DNA of 64,000 nucleotides, from the NCBI GenBank assembly GCA_949752745.1, contig OX457026.1, positions 32,318,911 to 32,382,910 of the forward strand. Direction: 5' to 3'. Position 1 is the first letter of the stretch. Each line of letters begins with the position of its first letter. Positions 32,948 to 43,638 of this stretch are shown in pieces. The notes under the pieces are model-generated. The model worked only from the letters and a program-made list of their open reading frames with translations, was not told the origin of the DNA and ran no database searches. The position numbers and the translations under genes were made by a program. The stretch comes from Protula sp. h YS-2021 (lineage: Eukaryota; Annelida; Polychaeta; Sabellida; Serpulidae).

Positions 32948-34740
32948 GGCAGTTTTTACACACCAATTTGTTCAGATAATTCTGCTCAAGCCGGTTTACA
33001 ACGTACACATACAACCCGGGATGACTATAACTCAGCGTGTAGACCTTAAGTTCTGAACCACAAACACATGAATGAATATTTTGTAGTGTGCGCCTACATA
33101 TGCATATGGACTGCTTAAGTGTGATACAGAACTATAAATATGGCCTGCAAACCTGGCAAGGGAGAGAATAAAAAAAACATGGAAGTCACGACGATTTGCT
33201 TCATTTCGCAAGCGGCAACGCTAACCACCTTGCGAAGAAGCGCCAAGTACCAGCATTTTGTTATTTTTGTTATTTTTATGCAATTCGGCCGTTTTAGCCA
33301 ATATTTTGGCCAATTTTGACAAAATCACCAAACGAAATACAAGCCTGATGCAGGAACTTGTGGGGAAGATTTCTACAATTTTTCAGTGCAATCTGACTTG
33401 TGTAACAGGCTACGTTACCACCCCCCCCCCCCGCAGTACAGCTGCACTCGGCTATCTTGCCCCCTCCAGTATATTTAGCACCCCCCCCCCCTCCCTCGAC
33501 ATTTTTTGCCTGTAAATATATTTGATAATATTTGGTCATGGGAATAAATGGACTCAATGAAACTGTACAAAACTAACTTGAACTACTTTATTGTCTAAAT
33601 TGAACATAATTCAAACAAAATATAAAAAGGCATCCTTGATCAGAACGTTCTTCTCTTAATATTCATTTTAGCATTTTAGAGAGCCTATGTGGATACTCCT
33701 CATCGCTAAGAATATCATAAATAACATCCACATTATCCAAGAAGCGCTTTCTTGTATGCTCAATCTGCCTTTAAGAAATTGATACCAATAGGGGGCACAA
33801 AATACCAGGTGGGGGGAAGATAGCCCAGTCTAGCTTCCCCCGGGGGCAGATAGCCTAGTCTATCTTCAACCCGGGGAGGGGGGGGGGGCGGGAGCTATAC
33901 AGGGGGCAAGATATAATGTTTCACCGGAAGAGTAGCATTTTTGTGTTTTCTTAAATTTGGCCAGTATTTTGACCAGTTGTAGCCAAATCCTAAAACAGAA
34001 AAAATACAAATATATCTGGAGGGTTGAATAGGTGGCACTCATGCCAAATTTCGCAAGAATCGAACCAGAAATGCAGGAAGAGTCGTTTATATACACAAAC
34101 ATAACGGCGACGGATACCCAACCAGTGATGGTATAGCCCACCGACGGAAATCGGCTGGTCTAAAAAAAAAGCAAAGAAAAAAACAGCAACCGAACGAAGA
34201 AAAACAAGGCAATCATTGCGTGGCTCGCTACCACTTACAGAGATTGGTCAAAAAGCACAATGGCTTTTCATTACATTTAAATTAAAATGGTTTTTTTTTT
34301 TTACCTTTAAATAACGGTCGCAAATGGGAGATGCGGCTCTTTTTGTGTCCATGGTTACGACGTGTAATTACTGCAAGCTTCAATGTATGGTTAACATCGT
34401 CGGTTGATTTCTACAAAACCTACATAATGACAAAACATACTTTCAGTTGATATGAAAAGGCCTATTATATTTCACTGCTGTTATGAGAAGGAAGAAAACA
34501 TTTTATTACTAATTCTGCGTTTATTCACATTTTCTCTTAAGCCGTTTAGTGAGTAAACTCAATACACTACGACAACCGTTGTCAGAATTGGCAAAGAATA
34601 AGCTTCCGAAGGCCATCTGTTTTTACAGCTTCACCTACAAAGCAGTTTTTTCCACTTGCAAAATTTGTTTGCAAATGGGAGTACTTTACTAGACTTTCCG
34701 ACAGGTTATTCTTTTCCCTTTTTTAAGTGGTGGTTTCCAG
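32947..34740. repeat. decayed interspersed repeats, no gene
   Basis: 33290-33400 and 33930-34080 contain a degenerate unit (TGGCCAATTTTGAC, CTGATGCAGGAACTT) that recurs at 58960-59200. 32470-32525 recurs near 58522-58570. 34105-34140 (GGCGACGGATA ... TATAGCCCACCG) recurs near 62285-62330. C- and G-runs lie at 33421-33431, 33481-33491 and 33870-33888. All appear to be old repeat copies. Confidence 0.55.
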
Positions 34741-35330
34741 ACAACTCCTCCTAGGCGTTTTGACGCAGAAAGATGACATTTTGCATACACAGAAGGATAA
34801 AATCTCGTGATATCACCTGTTTTTTTACCTTGACCTTCAAGAGATCGAAGAATTTTTTCATCTCAGAATGGTTTCGAGACGGCTACTCCTAGACCGTATA
34901 GGTAAGGAGGTGACATTTGACACAGGTAGAGAGGGTAATAAGACCTCGTGAAATGTGCAGATTTTTTTCACCTTGACCTCAAAGGTCAGGCTGAGATCAA
35001 AATATTTTAAATCCACAATTTTGTTTTGCGAAAATGGCTAGAAATAAAGCTTAACTCTCTGTTTGGATACATGTTCGGTGTAAGCGAGCAGTAACTCTCA
35101 CTATCTGAATTTTGACCTTGAGTGTTGAGTCAAAGGTCACATGACCTTTGTATCTCGAAACGCATTATCGATAGGCTGAGCTATCTCGAAAGCGTTTAGA
35201 CATTTTCGACCGTTTGGGCCTAAAAGACGCTACATAAGAGGTGTCCCGGTGACCTAGACCTCCTTGGTCATGGTCAATGTCAAGAGCTCATTTCCTCGAC
35301 CCCCCATGCTTTAATCATGTTAATCTTGTA
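34740..35330. repeat. degenerate ~140-bp tandem units with GACCTTGACCT
   Basis: Repeating phrases such as CACCTTGACCTCAAAGGTC, GAGGTGACATTTGACACA and TCTCGAAAC recur with a period of roughly 140 bp and strong divergence. No coding region. Confidence 0.55.
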
Positions 35331-35469
35331 AAAATACATTTTCTTTTGTGGTTTTTGCAAGTGGATCATTTCACTATCTAGCGAATTTCAGTCTAGTTTC
35401 TTAATGTTTTGCTCTTCTCTGACTTTCGTCTGATTTTGGAGTTCTTTAAAAGACTAACACACTTTACGA

Positions 35470-35470
<1 letters not shown>

Positions 35471-35566
<96 letters not shown>

Positions 35567-35647
35567 TTATCTATCTTTTGATCTCTTTTTTCTCTCTTTC
35601 TCTCATTTTCTCTCTCTTCCTCTAACACACTTTACAACGCCTCTCTC

Positions 35648-35684
<37 letters not shown>

Positions 35685-35688
35685 TCAC

Positions 35689-35763
<75 letters not shown>

Positions 35764-35812
35764 CTATCTTTTGATCTCTTTTTTCTCTCTTTCTCTCATT
35801 TTCTCTCTCTTC

Positions 35813-35886
<74 letters not shown>
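35471..35886. repeat. (CT)n/(CTAT)n microsatellite
   Basis: Compound CT tracts separated by CTAT runs. A ~200-bp higher-order duplication is visible: the phrase TTTTGATCTCTTTTTTCTCTC occurs at about 35577 and 35768. Confidence 0.95.
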
Positions 35887-36835
35887 GAATCTCTCACACT
35901 GCCTCTTTGTCTTGTCCCGGGATTCACGTTATAAAACTCAAGTGATGTGAGGAAAGTCTATGCATTTCACGAGTAGATGTCAAAGTGGCTACTGGTCATG
36001 TGGTCCCGACAGACAGCATCGTCTCCCGGGCAACATGTCCGCTCCGACCCCCGCCCCATCCCCACCCCCTCCCCAGATACCTACATTCACTCTAATGAGG
36101 AAACATCTCTCTTGCCCAGCCTACCTCACCCCGAAGTCTAAAATAAGGAATAGTGAATGAAAATGCACCATTTTCATCCGGAAAACTGCTTGAAAAATCT
36201 CTTATCGAAGCTGTGATAGAGAGAACACAGCCAGGGAACGATAATTCTTGATTATTGCAGGTAGGTGTTCTCCATGAATTGGGTATAATGAGAATACTTG
36301 CTGGGGGAAATCTGTCAGAAGATGGACAACATTGTGCTGAATCCAAACAAAATTACTCATTTTACATGACAGGAAAACATATTTATCTGACTGCATTTGT
36401 TTTGACGTTTTCGTTTTTATATGTGTGTGTGCGAATTAGAAATAGATTAAAAATATCATCGTCTCGGGGTTTATTTTTAACCTTGATATGGCTTAAAAAA
36501 TAATTAGGTACAAACAGAAAATAAAAAGAACCAAGAAAATAAAAAAGGAGAGTATATAAAATAATAGTCATGTGCGCTATAAGATTTTTTCAATTTTCTT
36601 TCTTTAATAGTTATTTTAATTTATTTCCATTATACTTTCCACACGCCCAGCGTTTTGCACTCAGCAGCTCTGTTCCTTAATCTTTTTTTATGGTCGCTTC
36701 ACCTGCCCGCACCTCACAGACACTCCCACAGAAACTCTGTGATTGCCTTACTTTGTAAGAGCAGTACAAGAATCCTTTTGGACAAACGAACCTCCATGCT
36801 CCTCTCTCTCCTTCTGGTCCCCTCTCCCCCACCTC

Positions 36836-38118
<1,283 letters not shown>

Positions 38119-38440
38119 CTGTTGATATTCTTCGAGATCGTAAAAGCCCCCACTGATATTCTTCGAGATCGTAAAAGCCCCCACTGATATTCTTCGAGGC
38201 CGCAAAAGCACCCATTGACATTTTTCGATGTTACAAAAGCAACCTTTGATTTTTTGACCTGGTAAAAGCCCGCATTAATATTTTTCGATGTGGCAAAAGC
38301 GCCCTTTGATATTTTTTTTACGATATTACAAGAACATCCATTGATATTTTCTATGTCGCAAAAGCAAGCGATGATATTATCCGATGTGGCCAAACACCCA
38401 TCCATTGATATTTCGCTATGTGACAGGAACACCCTTTACC
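38119..38440. repeat. about ten degenerate ~31-bp tandem repeats
   Basis: The unit has the form TTGATATTYTTCGATGT-GCAAAAGC-CCCA. The first two copies are nearly identical and later ones diverge. Frames through it (Ser-Lys-Asn-Ile repeats on the reverse strand) follow the repeat and I do not treat them as genes. Confidence 0.85.
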
Positions 38441-38906
38441 GCATCTCCTTTATTATTCTTATTCATTCCAGTCGAGCCAATCAAAAACCCAACTCCACCC
38501 CAAGCGAAATGGTAAAACAGATTAAAATTTAAATTAGATATTGTTTTTTTTTCTTGAACGTTAATACTTCAGTATTCTGCTCGGCTGTTAAGCACGCAAT
38601 CTTGTGAGCATGGAATGCTGGAAGGCCTGCTCAGGTTGAGCAAATTATCTTGTCGCAAATAGATATTTTTTAAATGAATTTAAACAAGGATGTCCAAGGG
38701 CATGGCTACCAGCTGAAATCTCTTTGCCTCCTACTGACGTGACTAAACCAGCCCGACGAAGTTGGCATGTCTACACAGAAAACTTTGCTTAATAATTAAC
38801 CCAAAATATATACATATAAAAAATAAAATAACAAAAATGCGGCGTTTTGATACCAGAGACCTGAAACAAGAATATAAGAATACCCAAAGACATTGTCATC
38901 AGTCTG

Positions 38907-39161
38907 CAGGGTTGAGATGTCGAGGGCGCCCGGTCGCCCGTGGCGACCAATTTTTGGCTCGGGCGACCAACTTTTTCGAGTTGGTCGCCCGAGTGGCACT
39001 AACTTTTTTCTAAGCATTTTCAGGTAAATACTGTTGATTATTTTAAACACCATTTTGTTCTTGTTTCTTCATGTGAGGCCGGCTAGATAAATTTTGCAAA
39101 TAACTTTTTAAAGTTGGTCGCCCGGAAGGCGACCAGAAAATTTTACGAAGTCTCAACCCTG
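38907..39161. mobile_element. hAT-like MITE
   Basis: CAGGGTTGAGA at the left is matched by TCTCAACCCTG at the right, and GGTCGCC/GGCGACC words are mirrored inside. CAGGG termini are common in hAT-derived MITEs. I could not align a clean 8-bp target duplication, so the family is inferred. Confidence 0.55.
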
Positions 39162-39952
39162 GGTCTGGTGAATCAATTATCCATAGCCTTGTAGTGTCAT
39201 CAAAAAATGGTAGCAACATTTTAAAACCTATTACTCAGCTTTTTTTAAAGGAAGGCATTTGCCTAATACTTAGCGGATCCGAGAAAAGTAAATTTCAAAG
39301 AAGCTCTTACGTTGGACTACGCTAAAAACGAAAGCAAATTATATGCAAAAACTGTCTCTGGGGAAAATGTATCCCTCAGACTTTCAAACGGCGACATGAG
39401 GCCAAAATGTGGCAATGCACCAAAAAAAAAGTAATTTTTAAAAAAGTCGTCACATGAAGAGCATTGTTCTAAAATTTCAAATAAATCCAATGAAACTGCA
39501 ACAAGCCACGCAATTTAGAAAGCAAAAGGATTTAAAATGCCGCCAACATTCGCACAAAATTTTAAACGTATCCAGTCCAAACTATGAAAGTGTAAGCATT
39601 CGACAAGAAGTCTAATTAAAAGTCAAAATGGCGCCACCTGGCCAATTTTGGCTTATTCGACGAAAAAGTACTTTTCAAGAGACAACCATCAAGAGAACAT
39701 TCCTACAACGAACCTTTAAAAGGTGCTTTTTCATGGTGAACTTTTATGCAAAATTTGAAGGCAGTCCGATAAAAATTTTTGCAGAAGCAAGCGTCCTGAA
39801 AATTGACAATCATTTTTTTTTAAGAATGTTCGTGGATATTACGTCCAGCTGTAAAGGCAAAAATATTACCAAGGTGAAAGGAGAAACCGACCAATTTTGC
39901 CTAAATTTAGATCTGGTAGAACACCTCGTGGGCCACATTGCTGTCAAAATCT
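39162..39952. other. gene-free region before the nested MULE/Polinton
   Basis: Repetitive AT-rich sequence with words such as AAATGGCGCCACCTGG. The frame at 39628-39978 lacks motifs and I do not support it as a gene. Confidence 0.45.
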
Positions 39953-40035
39953 CTAGGACGGGGGTTCCGACAAAATGACAACGGTCATAATAGCAACGGA
40001 CAGTAGTGTAGAAAGAGGGGTTTCACGCCACTTGA

Positions 40036-40205
40036 TGACGTCATACTGTCTGGACCGGAAGTGTTGTCTGGACCGGAAGTGTTGTCTGGACCGGAAGTGA
40101 CATCATAGCGTCTGGACCGGAAGTGTTGTCTGGACCGGAAGTGACATCATAGCGTCTGGACCGGAAGTGTTGTCTGGACCGGAAGTGTTGTCTGGACCGG
40201 AAGTG
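40036..40205. promoter_or_regulatory. CRE palindrome and eight ETS-consensus motifs (left)
   Basis: TGACGTCA at 40036-40043, then eight GGACCGGAAGTG units, mostly spaced 18 bp and sometimes separated by ACATCATAGC. ACCGGAAGTG is the ETS/GABP consensus and TGACGTCA the CREB/ATF consensus. Function is inferred from motif identity and repetition only. Confidence 0.6.
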
Positions 40206-40277
40206 AGGTCACGATAAGCGTTAGGATAGGCGCGACCATCCATGACGTGATAATGAGGTGATAATGAGGTGATAATG

Positions 40278-40327
40278 AGGTCATACTGAGGTCATAATGA
40301 GGTCATAATGAGGTCATAATGAGGTCA
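40278..40327. promoter_or_regulatory. five AGGTCA half-sites in DR5 spacing
   Basis: AGGTCA begins at 40278, 40289, 40300, 40311 and 40322, each separated by 5 nt. AGGTCA direct repeats with 5-nt spacing are the classic nuclear-receptor DR5 arrangement. An inverted version lies at about 56403-56456. Function is inferred. Confidence 0.5.
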
Positions 40328-40620
40328 TGCTGTGTGGCGGCTTCCTAGGGTTTCAGTCGATGATCGTCGAAGTCAATGAAGTCAAGCTTACATTTCCGAA
40401 GTCAATCGACAACAGACCCTAAAAAGTGATGACCCCCCCCCCCCCCTCGAAATTGTGATTTTTGTATATTTATCCGTTTCAGACGATTCTGAACATTTTT
40501 TATTTTTTGGGTCGACCGACCCCCCCCCCCTCGAAATTGTGATTTTTGTATATTTATCCGTTTCAGACGATTCTGAACATTTTTTTTTTTTTTGGTCGAC
40601 CATATACACAAGTAAAATTC

Positions 40621-40633
40621 TGCTGAGTCAGCA
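40621..40633. promoter_or_regulatory. exact T-MARE palindrome (left promoter)
   Basis: TGCTGAGTCAGCA matches the Maf recognition element containing an AP-1 core. A near copy, TGCTGAGTCAACA, lies at 40733-40745, and the TATA box follows at 40805. Another near match lies at 41247-41258 before the next TATA box. Confidence 0.65.
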
Positions 40634-40804
40634 ATTTTAACAATTTTGAGCAAGTTTGAAAAGTTACACACCATATTTTGATTACATGGAAGTAGCATAA
40701 AAGCATGAGTGAAACATATATGTGATACATTCTGCTGAGTCAACAATTTTGAACGAGTATTGAATAAGTTTGAACAAGTTACACACCATATACCATCAAA
40801 GTTT

Positions 40805-40811
40805 TATAAAA
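40805..40811 (+). promoter_or_regulatory. TATA box of the leftmost gene
   Basis: TATAAAAGGAAGAGTGA, 34 nt before the ATG at 40839. The same 17 bases occur in the polymerase promoter at the other end of the element. Confidence 0.75.
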
Positions 40812-40838
40812 GGAAGAGTGACGAGAAAATACTTCACA

Positions 40839-41273
40839 ATGTCGGCATTACTTCTTGACAGATGTATGACTATGGATGACGTCTTCAAAGTGAACTATAT
40901 TGACTATGTGTTTTCAAAGCTTCCTGCTTTTGAATCGGATTGGATGCTGCAAGTGAAGAATTTGCATCTGCATTGGGAAGCTGTGGGAAAGGCTATTCCA
41001 AGAGATCGTTTCATCCGCTCGTTTCTACATGAATGTGAAGAACTGCATTTACTATCAACTTACAACATTGATTTAGCATTTATCAACGCGAATACAATTT
41101 GGGCAACTGACCTCATGTTAGTTGTAGCTACTAGAATTATTCTACATTATGATGATGATGTTCCAAATAATGTATCAGACCTTGTTCGATTCAACCATGG
41201 ACGAGTTGAAGTGAACTCAAAAGTTTGCAAGTTCTTTGAAAAGAAAGCTGACTCAGCAGATAGTTGGGTATAA
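40839..41273 (+). CDS. Polinton accessory protein, unknown
   Basis: 144 residues starting MSALLLDRCMTMDD. The ATG at 40839 was chosen because it is the first after a strong TATA box at 40805; upstream in-frame codons lie before the expected transcription start. No signal peptide or membrane segment. It has mixed helical character with aromatic and acidic residues (NYIDYVFSKLP; WMLQVKNLHLHWEAVGK). I do not recognise the family. Its stop codon TAA is embedded in the TATA box (TATAAAAGGG) of the next gene. Being the first gene of the rightward block, it may be expressed early; this is inference. Confidence 0.65.
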   Translation: MSALLLDRCMTMDDVFKVNYIDYVFSKLPAFESDWMLQVKNLHLHWEAVGKAIPRDRFIRSFLHECEELHLLSTYNIDLAFINANTIWATDLMLVVATRIILHYDDDVPNNVSDLVRFNHGRVEVNSKVCKFFEKKADSADSWV

Positions 41274-41275
41274 AA
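41269..41275 (+). promoter_or_regulatory. TATA box overlapping a stop codon
   Basis: GGGTATAAAAGGGAGTGAAC. The TAA at 41271-41273 ends the preceding gene. The next ATG (41354) is 85 nt from the box start. An AGCTGACTCAGCA near-MARE lies 22 bp upstream. Confidence 0.7.
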
Positions 41276-41353
41276 GGGAGTGAACTCAGCAGAGTGGAGT
41301 CATTTCTCAGCAGACAGTTGGAGGGAGTGGATCATCAATACATTGTGGCAGTC

Positions 41354-42007
41354 ATGGAGAACAAGACAAGCAACGCAGCAGCGCAGCGCAGCAGCAGCAG
41401 CAGCTTTAAAATTAGTGCTAACTTAACCATTACTGTGGAGCATGGAGAATATGGGCCATTTCTACGCATCACACGTGGAGAGAGATGGTGTGCTTATTCA
41501 CCATCTTAGTGGAAGATTGTGTGCCAGAGCTTGAAAAATTTACGCGACATTGGCTTCAAACTATACTTAACGCAAACGAAGTGGCTTGAAGTCATTTCAT
41601 ACTTGGATATGCGCTATGTGAGTTTTGTGCGCACGTCACGGTTTGAAGGGAAAGAATACACACATCACATCAACATGAATGATGGTGAATGGGAGACACT
41701 GCTTCAGGAGATGGACAACATCAACTCAGCCCTATCACCATGTGAGGAATGTCATGTCATAACTCCTATCAAGCTGCAAAAGGATGGTCGGATGAAGGTG
41801 TCAAAGCTATCCAAGAAAAGGCTGACTGAAGTTCAGTTGGAGAACATGAATGTGCAAAATCAACTTGGACTTACCTGAGACTATTGCGGTGCTTGTGGAT
41901 ATATGGAGGATTATCATTGCCACTGCCACAAGTATAATTGCAAGTTGTGTGAACCAAACAACTTCTGCAGCAAGTGTGGAGTACTTAAAGTCAGTGAAGC
42001 AAAGTAA
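41354..42007 (+). pseudogene. PC4-like plus Cys-rich protein gene with two in-frame stops
   Basis: One continuous frame of 218 codons is interrupted by TAG at 41507-41509 and TGA at 41876-41878. Before and between the stops are two PC4-like halves: LTITVEHGEYGPFLRITRGE, later LYLTQTKWLEVISYLD, then MRYVSFVRTS and HHINMNDGEWETLLQEMDNI (strands followed by an E/K-W-x-x-L helix). After the TGA the same frame encodes a Cys/His-rich tail (CGAC ... HCHC ... CKLC ... CSKCG) ending at TAA 42005-42007. I read it as one gene with two nonsense lesions; readthrough or recoding is possible but unproven. The ATG is the first strong one after the TATA box at 41269. Homologous PC4-like frames lie in the leftward block. 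Confidence 0.55.
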
Positions 42008-42031
42008 AAGCCCACAAGACACTGAAACAAG

Positions 42032-42361
42032 ATGGACGCATGTTTTAAAAATGCTTATATTGACTTGATGATTGCTAAACTTGCTTGCTATGGCACTCCA
42101 GACTATCAACTTTATCATTTGGATGCTTTTTGGGATGTTGTACATCATAGTCTTGATGTGATTGAACTGCATTCAAGATTTCTTGGAGAATGTCATAAAA
42201 TTGGAATAGAAGAAGATCCTGACTTTGACTTTGATTCTGCACTTTATTCTGCTCGTACTGATGTTGAAGTATATTTCACCGTAGTTGATCATTTGAGAGA
42301 TTGTTGTAAAGAAGAAGAGGAAACCGAGCAGCTTTATCAGGTAAGAGAACCTTTTTTTTAA
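42032..42361 (+). CDS. Polinton accessory protein, unknown, possibly spliced
   Basis: 109 codons from the ATG at 42032 (MDACFKNAYIDLMIAKLACY). The acidic C-terminal part (DPDFDFDSALYSARTD; EEEETEQLYQ) runs into CAG followed by GTAAGAG at 42341, a consensus splice donor, and an acceptor TTTTTCTTACTAG ends at 42410. If spliced, the protein ends two codons after the junction. The frame that looks coding beyond the acceptor is offset by one base. The family is not recognised. Its NYIDYVF/AYIDLMI-like start loosely resembles the gene at 40839, which is too weak to call homology. Confidence 0.5.
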   Translation: MDACFKNAYIDLMIAKLACYGTPDYQLYHLDAFWDVVHHSLDVIELHSRFLGECHKIGIEEDPDFDFDSALYSARTDVEVYFTVVDHLRDCCKEEEETEQLYQVREPFF

Positions 42362-42410
42362 ACATGTTTATGACAACATAGTGAATTGATAACAATGTTT
42401 TTCTTACTAG
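42341..42410 (+). other. candidate 70-nt intron
   Basis: Donor CAG|GTAAGAG, branch-like TTGATAAC and acceptor TTTTTCTTACTAG|CA make a complete GT-AG set within an AT-rich stretch. The phases of the flanking frames do not agree, so either the exon is short or a one-base lesion is present. Confidence 0.35.
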
Positions 42411-42526
42411 CAAATTTAGTTTTATGTGAGTGGTTTGAACGTAAACAAAGAAAGAATATGATAGAAGAGGCAGCAAATATATTAAAAGATATTTTATTAC
42501 AGGAAGAAACCGACATGTCAGAATAA
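42395..42526 (+). CDS. short hydrophobic-start frame (43 codons) or second exon
   Basis: Opens MFFLLANLVLCEWFERKQRK and continues as an amphipathic charged helix, ending at TAA 42524-42526. It could be a small membrane-anchored protein of its own (hydrophobic residues 2-10). Alternatively, from 42411 on, it is the second exon of the preceding gene. The look of the amino-acid sequence favours real coding, but the start is undecided. Confidence 0.35.
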   Translation: MFFLLANLVLCEWFERKQRKNMIEEAANILKDILLQEETDMSE

Positions 42527-42547
42527 AACAGCAGAAGCAAACTCAAC

Positions 42548-42971
42548 ATGGAGAATCTTGTACTATTCAGTGGTCATAAGGACGTTCTTTCAAACATGTT
42601 TCCAACACGACTTGAAAAGTATGGACATGGACAAGTGAAGCGTTGTATCAATATGAGAAAGCAGTGTTTCATCACCGTCCAGATATTGCTTCAGCCATTG
42701 TGTCATCCAGAAATGGATATGAAGCAAAACGTATTGCTAAAGGGATAAAACCATGTCCTTACCAGTGAAGAGAAGTAAAATGCAAGATGTTTTACAAGTC
42801 AAATGGAATCAGTGTGTATTGTTTCGCAACAAGTTGAAAGAATGTAAAGACAAAACTTTAGTTGAAGCAACGTATGATCATTGGTGGGGAGCTGGTGTGA
42901 AACAAGTGTCATCTGGAAATCCTGGCCAGAATATTATGGGAAAGTTGTTAGAACTGTTCTGTGAGACTTGA
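42548..42971 (+). pseudogene. NADAR/YbiA-like protein gene, two frameshifts
   Basis: Three consecutive frames carry NADAR-family landmarks in the correct order. Frame 1 (42548 on) has FSGHKDVLSNMFP. A second frame (about 42620-42755) has SEALYQYEKAVFH, matching the family's conserved E-x-x-YQ-x-x-K block, although the usual His after the Glu is Ala. A third frame (42753-42971) has KMQDVLQVKWNQC, LVEATYDHWWGAG and GQNIMGKLLELF, matching the VL-x-x-K, LVEAT-x-D-x-WG-x-G and N-x-x-G-x-x-L blocks. NADAR proteins act in NAD/ADP-ribose metabolism; some have been linked to removal of ADP-ribose from DNA bases in phage-host conflict. This copy cannot give a full-length product without frameshifting. 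Function in a Polinton is inference. Confidence 0.7.
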
Positions 42972-43199
42972 TGTGCAGACGTGTGAACCTGGAGAAGTGT
43001 GTTAAGGGAACAGCAACTGGAAAAAACTTGCTGAATTTGACAGACTTATGCTACATTGCCGGAGCAGCATAACCTGACAGACTTGTGCTACATTGCCGGA
43101 GCAGCATAACCTGACAGACTTGTGCTACATTGCCGGAGCAGCATAACTTGCTAAACCTGACAGACTTGTGCTGCATTGCAAGACTCACAAGACTGCATA
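42972..43199 (+). repeat. tandem ~37-bp repeats before a Cys-rich gene
   Basis: GACAGACTTGTGCTACATTG with CCGGAGCAGCATAACCT repeats three times with near identity (about 43031-43147), with a fourth partial copy to about 43180. It lies in the leader of the gene at 43200. No TATA box is evident. Confidence 0.85.
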
Positions 43200-43532
43200 A
43201 TGGCGGACATGACACTGAGACAATATATTGTGCAAAAAGCTTATTGTGAAGAAATGTTATCAGCTGTAAAAAAGTTTGCACATTTAGTCTGTCCTGCTTG
43301 TCAACATGAAGAGTGTCAAGAACATACTTGTCATACTGCATGTGTTTATACATATTGGAATGAAGCTAAATATTACATGCATTTAGATAAAGTGTTAGAG
43401 AATGCAAATCAACGTTGTGAGAAATATGGTGTAGATGCTATTAAATTGGATGAACTCAGTCATTGGTTAGTGTTCATTGAAGACCAATGGTCTCCACTGA
43501 TTCATACCATTATATCCATACTTGATTTGTAA
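43200..43532 (+). CDS. small Cys-rich Polinton protein, unknown
   Basis: 110 residues from the ATG at 43200 (MADMTLRQYI). Residues about 33-52 contain CPACQHEECQEHTCHTAC, a dense Cys/His cluster able to bind zinc. The remainder is helical, with a W-rich end (SHWLVFIEDQWSPLIH). The cluster recalls the Cys/His tail at the end of the 41354 gene, but I do not recognise a family. It sits between the NADAR-like gene and the integrase promoter. Confidence 0.55.
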   Translation: MADMTLRQYIVQKAYCEEMLSAVKKFAHLVCPACQHEECQEHTCHTACVYTYWNEAKYYMHLDKVLENANQRCEKYGVDAIKLDELSHWLVFIEDQWSPLIHTIISILDL

Positions 43533-43587
43533 AAAAACTTGTTAGTTAAGTTATAAATGCATGTTAGTTAAGTGATGTTGGTTGAGT

Positions 43588-43594
43588 TATAAAA
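43588..43594 (+). promoter_or_regulatory. TATA box of the integrase/structural block
   Basis: GTTATAAAATAAAAG, 51 nt before the integrase ATG. The seven to eight genes downstream are packed without room for separate promoters in most gaps. Confidence 0.6.
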
Positions 43595-43638
43595 TAAAAG
43601 CTGTTCTGTTGAGAAGGTGGTTTTCATTCGGTGTGACC

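Larger units (their letters stand above)
40002..40600. repeat. Polinton left terminal inverted repeat
   Basis: In order: CRE palindrome, eight copies of a GTCTGGACCGGAAGTG unit, an 11-bp AATGAGGTCAT array, a unique ~100-bp stretch, then two ~95-bp units with CGTTTCAGACGATTCTGAAC and C-runs. It is the inverse of 56034-56831, which has more repeat copies. Confidence 0.93.

Noticed and set aside
32391..33014. 207-codon Ser/Phe/Leu-rich and 111-codon Lys/Glu-rich frames
   Set aside because: They are complementary readings of a GAAA/GGAA microsatellite.
39628..39978. 116-codon frame next to the Polinton
   Set aside because: It runs into the MULE terminal repeat and has no recognisable motif.
40030..40440. 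CRISPR-like array of short regular repeats
   Set aside because: Repeats are contiguous with no unique spacers, lie in transposon termini and belong to a eukaryotic genome.
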